Assembly: GCF_030683065.1 (NCBI RefSeq) | Contig: NZ_JAUXMX010000055.1 | Coordinates: 1 to 63,079, forward strand | Direction of reading: 5' to 3' | Source of the DNA: Pseudomonas sp. | Lineage (GTDB): Bacteria > Pseudomonadota > Gammaproteobacteria > Pseudomonadales > Pseudomonadaceae | Length of the DNA stretch: 63,079 nt | Shown: positions 35,826-45,372 of the stretch, piece after piece | Numbering within the stretch: position 1 is the stretch's first letter | Layout of the letters: each line of letters starts with the position of its first letter | The notes under the pieces: generated by a model | Database searches by the model: none | What the model saw: the letters and a program-made list of their open reading frames with translations, nothing else | What the model was told of the DNA's origin: nothing | Program-made: the position numbers and the translations under genes

Positions 35826-36130
35826 TTGGGCTCCTTGTCATGGGGCTTCGTCTGAGGGGCCTCGCGAAACAGAAAGGCAAAAGCCGCGGTGCCGAGGAAG
35901 GACACCAGAGCCAGCAATATGGCGACATCGACCAAGGCCGCCTGGGCGCTGAATAGTGCACTGAGGGCCATGGCGGCGACAGCTAGCAGGGTCAGGGCAT
36001 CAATGGCCACCGCGCGATCCGGACGGCTTGGGCCACGCAGCAGGCGGTAGAGGATCAACAGGCCGCTTAGCCCTAGCAGCGTGGCAGCCAGGGGCAGCAC
36101 CCAGAAGGCGCCCGCCAGTTCGACAGTCAT
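35822..36130 (-). CDS. mrpF: Mrp antiporter subunit F (minus-strand operon)
   Basis: A 102-residue three-helix subunit with the conserved loop YRLLRGPSRPDRAVAIDALT. The start MTVELAGAFW overlaps the mrpE stop. It is required for assembly of the whole antiporter. Confidence 0.9.
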   Translation of the reverse strand: MTVELAGAFWVLPLAATLLGLSGLLILYRLLRGPSRPDRAVAIDALTLLAVAAMALSALFSAQAALVDVAILLALVSFLGTAAFAFLFREAPQTKPHDKEPK

Positions 36131-36615
36131 GTGCGTTCTCCGCTTGCAGTGGGTGCAAGCCATTGCAGCAGGCGGCTTTCCAGGTCGCGGACCATGCTTT
36201 CCACCTCCATCTGCTGGCGCGCATCGAGGGCGTGGATAAACAGGGTGCCATCGGCTGCTCGATAGTCCAAGGCCAGGGTGCCAGGGGTCAGGGTCAGCAA
36301 GCAGCCAATCAGGGTCACCATGTTCGCGTCTTGGTTGCGCAGGCGCACGGCAACTATCGCCGGTTCGACTGCGACGCGTCGCGCCAGCACCAGCCTGGCC
36401 ACTTGCAGGCTGGCGAGCAATACCTGGCCGATAAACCAGGGGATGAAGCGACTACCCAGCTCTACCCGGCGAGCGTACTGGCGCAGTCTGACGCTGGGCC
36501 ATGCCAGTTTGCACAGCAGGTAGAGCAGGGCGAAGGCGCCCAGCGCGCCCCAGCCATGCAGATGCCCGGCGAGTGCGGCCAGGGTCAGGCTGAGCAACAG
36601 GTGCAGTAGGAGCAT
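36127..36615 (-). CDS. mrpE: Mrp antiporter subunit E (minus-strand operon)
   Basis: A 162-residue subunit with two N-terminal helices and a cytoplasmic domain. The LLTLTPGTLALDY motif is typical of MrpE. The gene begins at the base after the mrpD stop codon. Confidence 0.9.
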   Translation of the reverse strand: MLLLHLLLSLTLAALAGHLHGWGALGAFALLYLLCKLAWPSVRLRQYARRVELGSRFIPWFIGQVLLASLQVARLVLARRVAVEPAIVAVRLRNQDANMVTLIGCLLTLTPGTLALDYRAADGTLFIHALDARQQMEVESMVRDLESRLLQWLAPTASGERT

Positions 36616-38109
36616 TCAGTTGCCTCCTGGCGGGGCAAAGCCTTGGAAATAAGCCTGAGGGTCGGCCAGTTGCGCGGCGGCGGCGCTGGCGTAGTCGATC
36701 ACCGGGCCGGCCGCCAAGCCGATGGCGACGGTGAGCAAGGCCAGGGCGCTGATGCTCCACCAGGCCGAACGCAGGCCGATGGCGCTCTGCAGGCTGTCGT
36801 CGCCCTGCGGATGGGTCTTGAGAAAGGCCTCGTTCCAGATCTTGTTCATCGACAGCAGGGTAAACACCCCGGTCAGCAGGGCGATGCCGGCGGCCCACCA
36901 GGCGGCGCTGTCCAGGCTGGCCTTGACCAGCAGGAACTTGGCCCAGAACCCTGACAGTGGCGGAATGCCGGCGAGGGACAGCGCCGGAATGGCGAATAGC
37001 AGGGCCAGCCAGGGCCAGCGCGCATACAGGCCACCCATGGCAGCCAGGCGTTCGGAGCCGCAGATGCGTGCGGCCAGACCGCCGATGAAGAACAGGTTGG
37101 CCTTCACCACAATATGGTGGATCAGGTAGAACACCGCCCCGGTCAGGGCCAGCGGGGTGGCCAGGGCCAGGCCGAGAATCATATAACCGACCTGACTGAC
37201 GATATGAAACGAGAGGATTCGCCGTATCTCGGTTTGCGCCGCCGCACCGAGCACGCCCACCAGCATGGTGGCGCAGGCGACCCACAACAGCACCTCGTGA
37301 ACCAGTCCGTAGTCGGGCCAGATCAGGGTCACCAGGCGGATCAGCGCATACACCCCGACCTTGGTCAGCAGCCCGGCAAACATCGCCGACACCGCAGTGA
37401 AGGCCACGTGGTAGGTGGCCGGCAACCAGCCAAACACCGGGAACAGCGCCGCCTTGATCGAGAACGACAGGAGCATCAGCAGCAAGGCCGGGGTGGTGCC
37501 TGGCGGCGCTTCGCCGGACCTTACCAGCAATGCCAGTTGGCCCATGTTGAGGGTGCCGCTGGAGCCATAGATCATCCCCGCCGCCAGGAGAAACAGCAGG
37601 GTGGCGAACAGGTTGAGGATCACATAGGTCATGCAGCCGGACAGTCGGCGTTTGCCGCCGCCCAGGGCCATCAGGGCGAAAGAGGCAATCAACAGCACTT
37701 CGAACCAGACATACAGGTTGAAGATATCGGCGGTGATAAAGGCCCCGCCGATGCCAGTCAGCAGGCCATGCACGAACAGGTGGAAGTCGCCACTCAAGTG
37801 TTGGTCGCTGTCGCGGCTGATGCCATAGACCAGGGTGGCCAGGCCGATCAGCGCGCTGATCGCAATCATCGCCGCGGACAGGCGGTCGATCACCAGGCTG
37901 ATGCCGTATGGGGCTTGCCAGTCGCCCATTTGCCCGCTCAACACGGTATCGCCGGCGGCTAGCCAGACCAAGCCCATGCCCAAGACCAAGAGCAGCGTCG
38001 AACCGCTCAGGCTGACCAGTTTGAGCAAGCGCGGGTGCCTGCGCAGCAGCAGGCACAGCACCAGGGTAAACAGTGGCAGCAATACCGGCCCGACCAGCAG
38101 TGCACTCAT
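36616..38109 (-). CDS. mrpD: Mrp antiporter subunit D (minus-strand operon)
   Basis: A 497-residue protein of the proton-translocating NuoM/N-like family with about 14 helices. The region FSIKAALFPVFGWLPATYHVAFTAVSAMFAGLLTKVGVYAL carries the conserved Lys residues used in proton transfer. Together with MrpA it forms the ion-translocating core. ATGA overlap with mrpC. Confidence 0.92.
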   Translation of the reverse strand: MSALLVGPVLLPLFTLVLCLLLRRHPRLLKLVSLSGSTLLLVLGMGLVWLAAGDTVLSGQMGDWQAPYGISLVIDRLSAAMIAISALIGLATLVYGISRDSDQHLSGDFHLFVHGLLTGIGGAFITADIFNLYVWFEVLLIASFALMALGGGKRRLSGCMTYVILNLFATLLFLLAAGMIYGSSGTLNMGQLALLVRSGEAPPGTTPALLLMLLSFSIKAALFPVFGWLPATYHVAFTAVSAMFAGLLTKVGVYALIRLVTLIWPDYGLVHEVLLWVACATMLVGVLGAAAQTEIRRILSFHIVSQVGYMILGLALATPLALTGAVFYLIHHIVVKANLFFIGGLAARICGSERLAAMGGLYARWPWLALLFAIPALSLAGIPPLSGFWAKFLLVKASLDSAAWWAAGIALLTGVFTLLSMNKIWNEAFLKTHPQGDDSLQSAIGLRSAWWSISALALLTVAIGLAAGPVIDYASAAAAQLADPQAYFQGFAPPGGN

Positions 38110-38519
38110 GAACGGGGCTCCGCATGTTCGCTGGCGATTTTCGCGTTCTCGTGTTCACTGGCAGGCCAGTCCGGCGCCGGCTGTTCGGTGACCGAGCTGA
38201 TCGAGTCGGTCGAGTTATCACCATGCAGTTCGCGGGTGCGCTTGAGCAGCGCGAGGGCGAAGATAAACAGGCTGAAGCCGATCACGATGGCGGTTAGCAC
38301 CAGGGCTTGCGGCAAGGGGTTGGCCAGTTCGGCGGTTGTGCCGTCTGCGCTAACGAATGCCGCTTGCCCACCAAAGCGCCCAGCGGTGATGACGCCAAGG
38401 TTGATCGCATTGCCCAGCACCGCCACCCCCAGCACCACGCGCTTGAGGTTACGGTCGAGGAGCATCCACAGGCCGAAGCCAGCCATACCGCCAGTGGTCA
38501 GCGCGGCTATCCATTCCAT
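38106..38519 (-). CDS. mrpC: Mrp antiporter subunit C (minus-strand operon)
   Basis: A 137-residue NuoK-like subunit with three helices, the conserved NPLPQALVLTAIVIGF, and an extended charged tail (residues about 95-137) that the plus-strand paralogue lacks. The start MEWIAALT overlaps the mrpA stop by ATGA; a longer frame reading into mrpA is rejected. Confidence 0.92.
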   Translation of the reverse strand: MEWIAALTTGGMAGFGLWMLLDRNLKRVVLGVAVLGNAINLGVITAGRFGGQAAFVSADGTTAELANPLPQALVLTAIVIGFSLFIFALALLKRTRELHGDNSTDSISSVTEQPAPDWPASEHENAKIASEHAEPRS

Positions 38520-41230
38520 CAGCGTTGTGCTCCTGTCAGTTGTTTGAGCATATGCATTGCAGCACCGAATACCGTCAGAAAGACCCCCACATCGAATAGC
38601 AATGGGCTGCCCAGGGGGAGCCCCGCGGGGAACCACCACAGCCCACTCAAAAACGCTTTGCCGGCGAGCAAGCCGAGTACCCCGGCTCCTGCTGCACAGC
38701 CCAGTCCCAGGCCGATCAGGCTGCTCGAGCTGATGGCGTATCGGTGTGCGCTGTTGCCGAAGGTCAGCAGCAGTAGCGTCATGCCACAGGCGGCGACCAG
38801 TCCGCCGATAAAACCACCGCCAGGCAGATTGTGGCCGCGCCACAGCAGTAACAGCGCGACGGCTAGCAGCAGAACCGCCAGCGGACGCATGCCTTGCTGG
38901 AGCAACAGTGAGGCGAACTCGGGTTCTCCTGCGGGTTTCTTGGCGCGGTTGTCGCTGGCCAGCAAGGTGGCTGCTGCCAGGGCCGACAAGGCCACCACCA
39001 GTATCTCGCCGAGGGTGTCGAAGGCGCGGAAGTCCACCAGGATTACGTTCACTACGTTGCGCCCATGGCCGCCGCTCAGGCTGTTGTCCAGGTACCAGTC
39101 GGCGATGTTGCCCGGCAGTGGCAGGCTCACGGCGAGGATCAGTGCACCGGCCACGCTGATACCGAAGAGGATCGCTACCGCAGCATGCAGGCGACGTTTC
39201 CAGGGCCTGCGTGCGCCGCTGCTAGGTATGCTCGGCATGCGCCGGAACACCAGGGCCAGGAAGATCACGCTGAGGGTTTCTACCATCAATTGGGTCATGG
39301 CCACGTCCGGTGCATTGACCGCGACGAAGAACAGCGCCAGCCCCAGGCCGCAAGCCCCCAGTGCCGCCACTAGAGTCAGACGACCGGGCAGCAGGGCCGC
39401 GGCAGCTGCGCCAGCCAGGGCCAGCAGGCAGCCGGCCACGCCGAGCGGGGAGATCGGCGAGAAGCGGGCGTCGCTCAATACCTGGCTGGCTGGCACCAGG
39501 CTGAACAACAACAGGCCGCCGATGGTCACCCCCAGTAGCAGCAGATGCTGGCGCAGGGAACCGTGCTGGAAGCGTGCGGCAAGCATCCCGGCAAACAGGA
39601 AGATACGTTTGAGCAGGCGATCCCAGAGCAAATCGCCGCTGAAGTTCCAGGCGCTGTTGATCCGTTCGATCAGTGCCCGCAACGGGTCGCGCAACCAGTA
39701 GAAGAGGATGCCCAGGCCGATGGTCAGCAGGCTGGCCAGTAGCGCCGGGGTAATGCCGCCCCAAAGGTACAGGTTGACGTCAACCGTGCCGCGCGCCACG
39801 GCCTGCACGGCGGTATTCACCAGCCAGGTTTCCGGCCAGGCATTCCAGGCTCCGAGCAGGAAGCCGCCGATGGCCAGGAGCATGGGGCCGATCCACATAG
39901 CCAGGGACACCTCGTGAGGCGTTTTAGGGTAGTTGCCCTGGCGGCCGAGAAAGGTGTGGATAAACACCAGGCAGGCGGCGGCGAACAGCAGGGCATTGGT
40001 GAGGATCATCACCAGGGTCACCGCCCAGCCGATCGAGCCCATTTCAATCAGGCCGGTGTACTTGAACTCCTTGGCAATAAAGCCGAAGAACGGCGGCAGA
40101 CCGGCGTTAGAAAAGGCCGCCAGAGCCACCGCCGCACCGGTCAGGGGCATAAACCGGATCAAGCCGCCCAGGCGCGACAGCTCGCGGGTGCCGGTGGCAT
40201 GGTCAATGGCGCCGACCGCCATAAACAGTGCGCCCTTGTACAGTGAATGGGCCACCAGATAGAGCACGAAGGCCTGTAGGCCGTAGCTGGTGTTGGTGCC
40301 GATCAGCATCGTCAGCTGACCCAGTACGGTGACCGTGGTGTAGGCCAGCAGGCGTTTCAGGTCGGTCTGACGAAAGGCCAGGAAGGCGCCGAGTACCGCC
40401 GTGACCGCGCCGAAAGTGATCAGCAGGGTGCCCCAGCCGACAGAGCCGCCGAGCACCGGATTGAGGCGCGCCAGCAGGTAGATGCCGGCTTTGACCATGG
40501 TCGCGGAGTGCAGATAGGCGGACACCGGAGTCGGTGCGTTCATCGCATTGGGTAGCCAGATATGAAACGGCACCTGGGCCGATTTGGTAAAGCAGCCGAG
40601 CAGTACCAGCAGCATGATCGCCGGCAGCAGGGCGTGTTCTTCCACCTGGCTGGCATCGAGCTGGGAGAACTGCCAGGTCTCACTGACGCTGCCTAGCAGG
40701 ATCAGCCCGGCGAGCAGGGCCAGGCCACCGCCACCGGTAATCAGCAAGGCCTGCAGGGCCGCGCGGCGCGATTCGCCCTTCTTGTGGTTGAAGCTGATCA
40801 GCAGGAAGGAGGTGATGCTGGTCAGCTCCCAGAACACAAACATGGCGATAAAGTCATCGGCCAGCACCAGGCCGAGCATTGCCAGCATGAATAGCAGCAG
40901 GTAGGCGTGAAAGCGCCCGAGCTGATGATGGTCGGCCAGGTAGGCGCCGGCATAGAGCACGATCAGTGCACCAATGCCGCTGATCAGCAGGGCGAACAGC
41001 AGCGACAGGCCATCCAGGCGCAGGCTCAGTTGAATGCCCAGGGCCGGCACCCAGTCGAGCGTCTCGAACAGGGCTTCGCCACCAGCAACCAGGGGGATCT
41101 GGCTGGCCAGCCAAGCGAAGGCCGCCAGTGGCGCGAGCATCAACACCCAACCGGCCCGCTGGGGCAGTTGGTGGGTCAGCCAGGGTGCCAGCAGGGCGGC
41201 CAGCGCAATGATGGCCAACAGATAAAGCAC
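38519..41230 (-). CDS. mrpA: Mrp antiporter subunit A/B fusion (minus-strand operon)
   Basis: A 903-residue fused MrpA-MrpB. The N-terminal NuoL-like part includes YLHSATMVKAGIYLLARL with the conserved Lys and His. The C-terminal MrpB domain contains VNVILVDFRAFDTLGE and WRGHNLPGGGFIGGLVAA. The start is GTG 41230, preceded by GGAG at 6 bp; a longer upstream frame has no ribosome-binding site. First gene of the operon. It is clearly different in sequence from the plus-strand MrpA, so not a recent duplicate. Confidence 0.92.
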   Translation of the reverse strand: MLYLLAIIALAALLAPWLTHQLPQRAGWVLMLAPLAAFAWLASQIPLVAGGEALFETLDWVPALGIQLSLRLDGLSLLFALLISGIGALIVLYAGAYLADHHQLGRFHAYLLLFMLAMLGLVLADDFIAMFVFWELTSITSFLLISFNHKKGESRRAALQALLITGGGGLALLAGLILLGSVSETWQFSQLDASQVEEHALLPAIMLLVLLGCFTKSAQVPFHIWLPNAMNAPTPVSAYLHSATMVKAGIYLLARLNPVLGGSVGWGTLLITFGAVTAVLGAFLAFRQTDLKRLLAYTTVTVLGQLTMLIGTNTSYGLQAFVLYLVAHSLYKGALFMAVGAIDHATGTRELSRLGGLIRFMPLTGAAVALAAFSNAGLPPFFGFIAKEFKYTGLIEMGSIGWAVTLVMILTNALLFAAACLVFIHTFLGRQGNYPKTPHEVSLAMWIGPMLLAIGGFLLGAWNAWPETWLVNTAVQAVARGTVDVNLYLWGGITPALLASLLTIGLGILFYWLRDPLRALIERINSAWNFSGDLLWDRLLKRIFLFAGMLAARFQHGSLRQHLLLLGVTIGGLLLFSLVPASQVLSDARFSPISPLGVAGCLLALAGAAAAALLPGRLTLVAALGACGLGLALFFVAVNAPDVAMTQLMVETLSVIFLALVFRRMPSIPSSGARRPWKRRLHAAVAILFGISVAGALILAVSLPLPGNIADWYLDNSLSGGHGRNVVNVILVDFRAFDTLGEILVVALSALAAATLLASDNRAKKPAGEPEFASLLLQQGMRPLAVLLLAVALLLLWRGHNLPGGGFIGGLVAACGMTLLLLTFGNSAHRYAISSSSLIGLGLGCAAGAGVLGLLAGKAFLSGLWWFPAGLPLGSPLLFDVGVFLTVFGAAMHMLKQLTGAQR

Positions 41231-41483
41231 GGCAGTCTCCTGTTGCAGTTTTGGGTGGCGGCCTGTGTGCAGTGCCCGTAATGACACTCTCGGCAAGTGC
41301 CTGAGTGCTGAATTAAATTGAACCCTCCTGACGATGATTCTTTTTCAGCATAGAGAATTACGCAGGCATATCGCTATTTCTTGAGGTTTCAGAACGTTGC
41401 ATGATTGGCCTACGTTGCTGCTGGCATCTTGCGCGATAGTCGTTCAAGGTCGCGGTATTTCAGGATTCAAGGAGCGCAGGTTG

Positions 41484-42629
41484 ATGCAAGTTCAGGGTTA
41501 TTTCGATCTCAGGTTCGAGGCGCTCAAAGAGGCGTTCACCGCGCTGTTCGACAACCCGCAGGAGCGCGGCATGGCGCTGTGCGTGCAGGTCGGTGGCGAG
41601 ACCGTGCTGGATATCTGGGCCGGGGTAGCCGATAAGGATGGCCAGCAGGCCTGGCACAGCGACACCATCCTTAATCTATTTTCCTGCACCAAGCCCTTTA
41701 CTGCCGTGACCGCGCTGCAATTGGTCGGCGAGGGCAAGCTGGAGCTCGATGCGCCGGTCGCCCGTTACTGGCCGGAGTTCGCGGCGGCCGGCAAGGACAA
41801 AATCACCTTGCGCCATCTGCTCAGCCATCAGGCGGGGCTGCCTGCACTGCATCAGATGCTGCCGGCCGAAGCCTTGTATGACTGGCCGGCGATGACCGCC
41901 GCGCTGGCGGCCGAACAGCCTTGGTGGCAAGTCGGCGAAGGCCATGGTTATGCGCCCATCACCTACGGCTGGCTGGTGGGCGAATTGCTGCGCCGCATCG
42001 AAGGCCGTGGCCCGGGTGAGTCGATAGCTGCGCGCGTTGCCAACCCCCTGGGGCTGGACTTTCATGTCGGTCTGGATGATGCAGAGTTCGACCGGGTGGC
42101 GCATATCTCCCGCGGCAAGGGCGGCGTTGGTGATGCGGCTGCCCAGCGCCTGCTCAAACTCATGATGAGCGACTCTGCGGCCATGAGTACTCGAGCGTTC
42201 ACCAATCCGCCATCAATCATGACCAGCACCAACAAGCCAGAGTGGCGTCGAATGCAGCAACCGGCGGCTAACGGTCACGGCAATGCGCGCAGCCTGGCCG
42301 GTTTTTACAGTGGCTTGCTCGATGGCAGCCTGCTGGAAAGTGAGCTGCTCGATGAACTGACCCGTGAACACGCTGTCGGTAATGACAAGACCTTACTGAC
42401 GCGTACCCGCTTCGGTTTGGGTTGCATGCTCGATCAGCCCGGGGAGGCAAACGCCACCTATGGCATGGGCCCGCGAGCATTTGGGCATCCTGGCGCGGGT
42501 GGTTCCTGCGGCTTCGCCGACCCGGATCGGGACGTGGCTTTTGGCTTCGTGGTGAACAATTTGGGGCCGTTCGTCTTGATGGACCCTCGTGCACAGCAAC
42601 TTGCACGTGTTTTGGCAGATTGTTTGTAG
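41484..42629 (+). CDS. Serine hydrolase (beta-lactamase-like/EstB-type esterase)
   Basis: A 381-residue class C-type serine hydrolase. The S-x-x-K nucleophile motif is FSCTKPF (about residue 70) and the conserved Tyr lies in YAPITYGW. It has no signal peptide, so a cytoplasmic esterase (family VIII) is more likely than a secreted beta-lactamase. P. aeruginosa has an esterase gene in this place (PA1047). ATG 41484 follows AAGGAG. Confidence 0.85.
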   Translation: MQVQGYFDLRFEALKEAFTALFDNPQERGMALCVQVGGETVLDIWAGVADKDGQQAWHSDTILNLFSCTKPFTAVTALQLVGEGKLELDAPVARYWPEFAAAGKDKITLRHLLSHQAGLPALHQMLPAEALYDWPAMTAALAAEQPWWQVGEGHGYAPITYGWLVGELLRRIEGRGPGESIAARVANPLGLDFHVGLDDAEFDRVAHISRGKGGVGDAAAQRLLKLMMSDSAAMSTRAFTNPPSIMTSTNKPEWRRMQQPAANGHGNARSLAGFYSGLLDGSLLESELLDELTREHAVGNDKTLLTRTRFGLGCMLDQPGEANATYGMGPRAFGHPGAGGSCGFADPDRDVAFGFVVNNLGPFVLMDPRAQQLARVLADCL

Positions 42630-42723
42630 GAAGCTCGGCTAAACTCCCGGTCTTAAAGGCTGTTTTAAATGCCCACACCGGTAATTACCGGTTTCTTTCG
42701 ATTGTTCCGTATGTGGATGACCC

Positions 42724-43383
42724 ATGCTCGCCAATAAATCTATCGCCTTCGTCCTGTGTCTATTCCTTGCCGGTTGCGCCGCTCCGGAGAAGAGTAAAGC
42801 GCCACTAGCGGTCGCCATGCCGGATCCGAAAATTACCCAGGCATGGCTGGATGATTACGAGCCGCGCCTGCGTGAAGCGATCAAGGGCAGTCACTTCGAA
42901 TTGGAGCGGCGCGATAATTTGTTGGTGGTAACGGCCCCGGTGCAGGGCACTTTCAACCCTGACCGTCCATTCATGCTGATGCCGGTGACCCTTGGGCCAA
43001 TCAGCCGGGTTGCCAAATTGCTGGAAAATGACCATGGCGTTGCCGTGCTGGTGATTGGGCATGCCGACACCAGTGGCGCCGCAGCGGCCAACCGCGAGCT
43101 AAGTCATGAGCGGGCCCGCGCCTTTACTGCGATTTTTCGGTTGAGTGGGCTGAAGCAGAATCGCCTGATGGTTAAAGGTATGGGCTCGGATATGCCGCGC
43201 GCCGCCAATGACAGCGTCGAGGGTCGTGCGCTCAATCGGCGGGTGGAAATTCTCCTGACCTCGCATGACACCATGCAGGCGCTGGTTGCCAAATACAGCC
43301 AGCCCGCGCCGGCTGCTGCACCGACGTTGGTCGCCGTCACTGGCAAACAGCAAGGCACTACCGATCCGGTGGCAGGCAAGTAG
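42724..43383 (+). CDS. OmpA-family lipoprotein
   Basis: A 219-residue lipoprotein with lipobox LAG-Cys18. A middle domain is followed by the OmpA-like peptidoglycan-binding domain (VLVIGHADTSGAAAANRELSHERARAF...NDSVEGRALNRRVEI) and an Ala/Pro/Thr-rich tail. Gene order esterase-OmpA-pdxH matches P. aeruginosa (PA1047-PA1049). Confidence 0.88.
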   Translation: MLANKSIAFVLCLFLAGCAAPEKSKAPLAVAMPDPKITQAWLDDYEPRLREAIKGSHFELERRDNLLVVTAPVQGTFNPDRPFMLMPVTLGPISRVAKLLENDHGVAVLVIGHADTSGAAAANRELSHERARAFTAIFRLSGLKQNRLMVKGMGSDMPRAANDSVEGRALNRRVEILLTSHDTMQALVAKYSQPAPAAAPTLVAVTGKQQGTTDPVAGK

Positions 43384-43457
43384 ATCCTTGCCTTGGATCA
43401 AGCCAACTGAGTTGTGTCCGGGTAAGCTAGGCAGCCTCCGTTCTCGAGGGCTTTGCA

Positions 43458-44105
43458 ATGACCCAGATCCTGGCTGATATGCGCCGCGACTACATCCGTG
43501 ATGGCTTGAGTGAGGCGCTAGCGCCTGCCGAGCCATACAGCTTGTTCAGGCAATGGTTTGCTGATGCGGTAAAGACCGAGCAGCCTCCTGTTGAACCCAA
43601 TGCAATGACCCTTGCTACTGTGGATGCAGAAGGCCGTCCGCACTGCAGGGTGTTGTTGCTGAAGGGGTTGGACGAGCGCGGTTTTACTTTCTTCAGCAAC
43701 TACGACAGCGCCAAGGGTGAGCAATTGGCTGCCAGGCCTTTTGCTGCCATGACCTTTTTCTGGCCAAGTCTGGAGCGCCAAGTGCGCATCGAGGGCCGGG
43801 TAGAGCGTGTTACTGCCGCAGAATCCGATGCCTATTTTCAGGTGCGTCCGCTAGGCAGCCGTCTGGGCGCCTGGGCTTCACCGCAAAGCCAGGTGATCAA
43901 GGATCGTGAGGCGCTTGAAACGCTTCTGGCGCACGTAGAAGAGCGTTTTCTTGACCAGGCACCACATTGTCCGCCGCATTGGGGCGGTTATCGTCTTCTG
44001 GCCGAGCGTGTCGAGTTCTGGCAGGGGCGCACCAGTCGTCTGCATGACCGCCTCAACTACCGGTTGCACGATGATGCCTGGAGTCGCGAGCGCCTGGCGC
44101 CCTGA
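43458..44105 (+). CDS. pdxH: Pyridoxine/pyridoxamine 5'-phosphate oxidase
   Basis: A 215-residue FMN enzyme making pyridoxal phosphate, the last step of vitamin B6 synthesis. FMN-binding segments RVLLLKGLDERGFTFFSNYDS and the C-terminal RLHDRLNYRLHDDAWSRERLAP are fully typical. Complete and normal length. Confidence 0.95.
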   Translation: MTQILADMRRDYIRDGLSEALAPAEPYSLFRQWFADAVKTEQPPVEPNAMTLATVDAEGRPHCRVLLLKGLDERGFTFFSNYDSAKGEQLAARPFAAMTFFWPSLERQVRIEGRVERVTAAESDAYFQVRPLGSRLGAWASPQSQVIKDREALETLLAHVEERFLDQAPHCPPHWGGYRLLAERVEFWQGRTSRLHDRLNYRLHDDAWSRERLAP

Positions 44106-44311
44106 TTGCGCCGAGGCGTCCTGCAAAAGCCCGGCCGCGCTGTCTCGTTGAGTAACTCGCGACTGATTGCGCTCGCCGCGGCTGGTTGGCGCGGCGCAAC
44201 ACCGGTCGGCTGTCGCTGCGCTCCGAGCGGATCGTTGTACGCTGCGGTATCTTCCTTCGGGCTTCGGGCGCCTGGCTTTCACGCCAGGCCGCGCGATTTT
44301 CTTGCAAGCTC

Positions 44312-44548
44312 TCAGGGCGCTTGGTAACCGGCAGCCGCCCGTTCCAGCCAGCCATGCAGCTCGCGACGTTTGACCTTGCCAGCCTTGGCTTCGGCCAGAC
44401 GCTGGAGCATGAACGCTTTCTTTGTGGCGTCTGTGCCGGCTAGGGACAAAGCCAGGTCACGGTCAGCCCAGCGTTTGATGCGCACGAAAAGCCACCAGTG
44501 GAAGTAGAGTCCGGCACAGGTCAGGCTTGCGATGATGAAGTAGTCCAT
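44312..44548 (-). CDS. Hypothetical small membrane-anchored protein
   Basis: A 78-residue protein. An N-terminal membrane helix (DYFIIASLTCAGLYFHWWLFV) is followed by a basic helical cytoplasmic part. The ribosome-binding site AGGAGG fits ATG 44548. Likely an orthologue of a small gene near pdxH in other pseudomonads; function unknown. Confidence 0.6.
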   Translation of the reverse strand: MDYFIIASLTCAGLYFHWWLFVRIKRWADRDLALSLAGTDATKKAFMLQRLAEAKAGKVKRRELHGWLERAAAGYQAP

Positions 44549-44697
44549 GGGTGTTTCCTCCTTCGGCAAAGGCTAACCGATAGCCTAACCTGACTAGAAG
44601 TAGACACGTTGTCGCGCGGGGGTTTTTCCGAGGACAGGATGACAGTTGCGCGGTTTGCCGGTCTAATGAGCAATATATTGGAAACGGAGGAGTTCTC

Positions 44698-45162
44698 ATG
44701 CGTAAGCCATTTGCGTTGGTTACAATTTTTGCGGCATTAGCTCTAACTCTGGGCGGTTGTGCGTCAAGCCTGACGGGTGATACCTATTCCCGCGCTGAAG
44801 CCCGCGCCGTACAAACCGTGCGCATGGGCACCATCGAAGCCCTGCGTCCGGTGCAAATTGAAGGTACCAAGACGCCAATCGGAGCAGGTGCCGGTGCGGT
44901 AGTCGGCGGTGTGGCGGGCAGTGGGATTGGCGGTGGTCGTGGCAGTGCTGTCGCGGCGGTGATCGGTGCCGTGGCGGGTGGTTTGATCGGTGCAGCGACC
45001 GAAGAGGGCTTCACCCGCACTCAGGGTGTGGAAATCACCGTGCGTGAGGATGATGGCACTATGCGCGCCTACGTTCAGGCCGTTGAAGAAAACCAAGTCT
45101 TCCGGGTTGGTCAGCGTGTCCGCATCATGACCGTCAACGGCACCAGCCGCGTCGCCCCGTAA
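44698..45162 (+). CDS. slyB: SlyB-like glycine-zipper outer membrane lipoprotein
   Basis: A 154-residue lipoprotein with lipobox LGG-Cys21. The SlyB-type signature TYSRAEARAVQTVRMGTIEALRPVQIEG is followed by a long glycine zipper (GAGAGAVVGGVAGSGIGGGRG...) and the terminal GVEITVREDDGT. In enterobacteria SlyB is a PhoP-regulated outer membrane stress protein. It lies just upstream of the plus-strand mrp operon but has its own terminator. Confidence 0.88.
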   Translation: MRKPFALVTIFAALALTLGGCASSLTGDTYSRAEARAVQTVRMGTIEALRPVQIEGTKTPIGAGAGAVVGGVAGSGIGGGRGSAVAAVIGAVAGGLIGAATEEGFTRTQGVEITVREDDGTMRAYVQAVEENQVFRVGQRVRIMTVNGTSRVAP

Positions 45163-45171
45163 CGCATGTCC

Positions 45172-45206
45172 AAGCCGGATCAGCACTAGCTGGTCCGGCT
45201 TTTTCG
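45172..45206 (+). terminator. Rho-independent terminator after slyB
   Basis: AAGCCGGATCAGC pairs with GCTGGTCCGGCTT around ACTA (13 bp, one wobble), followed by TTTTT. Confidence 0.9.
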
Positions 45207-45372
45207 TGTGTGTCATTCAGTGATTCTTTCTGGTCGCCTTCACCCGCTGGCTGGCAGTTAAGTGACGGTATCGTGTCAGTTCATGTAGTGTTGCGCGCTT
45301 GGGTTTTCAACGGCCAGTCACAGTCTGACAATCCCTGTGGTCTGCGATTTTGGTAATACTTCTATTCATGAC

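Noticed and set aside
36452..38224. Long Arg/Pro-rich minus-strand frame within mrpD/mrpE
   Set aside because: It is an out-of-frame reading of the true mrpD and mrpE genes on the same strand.
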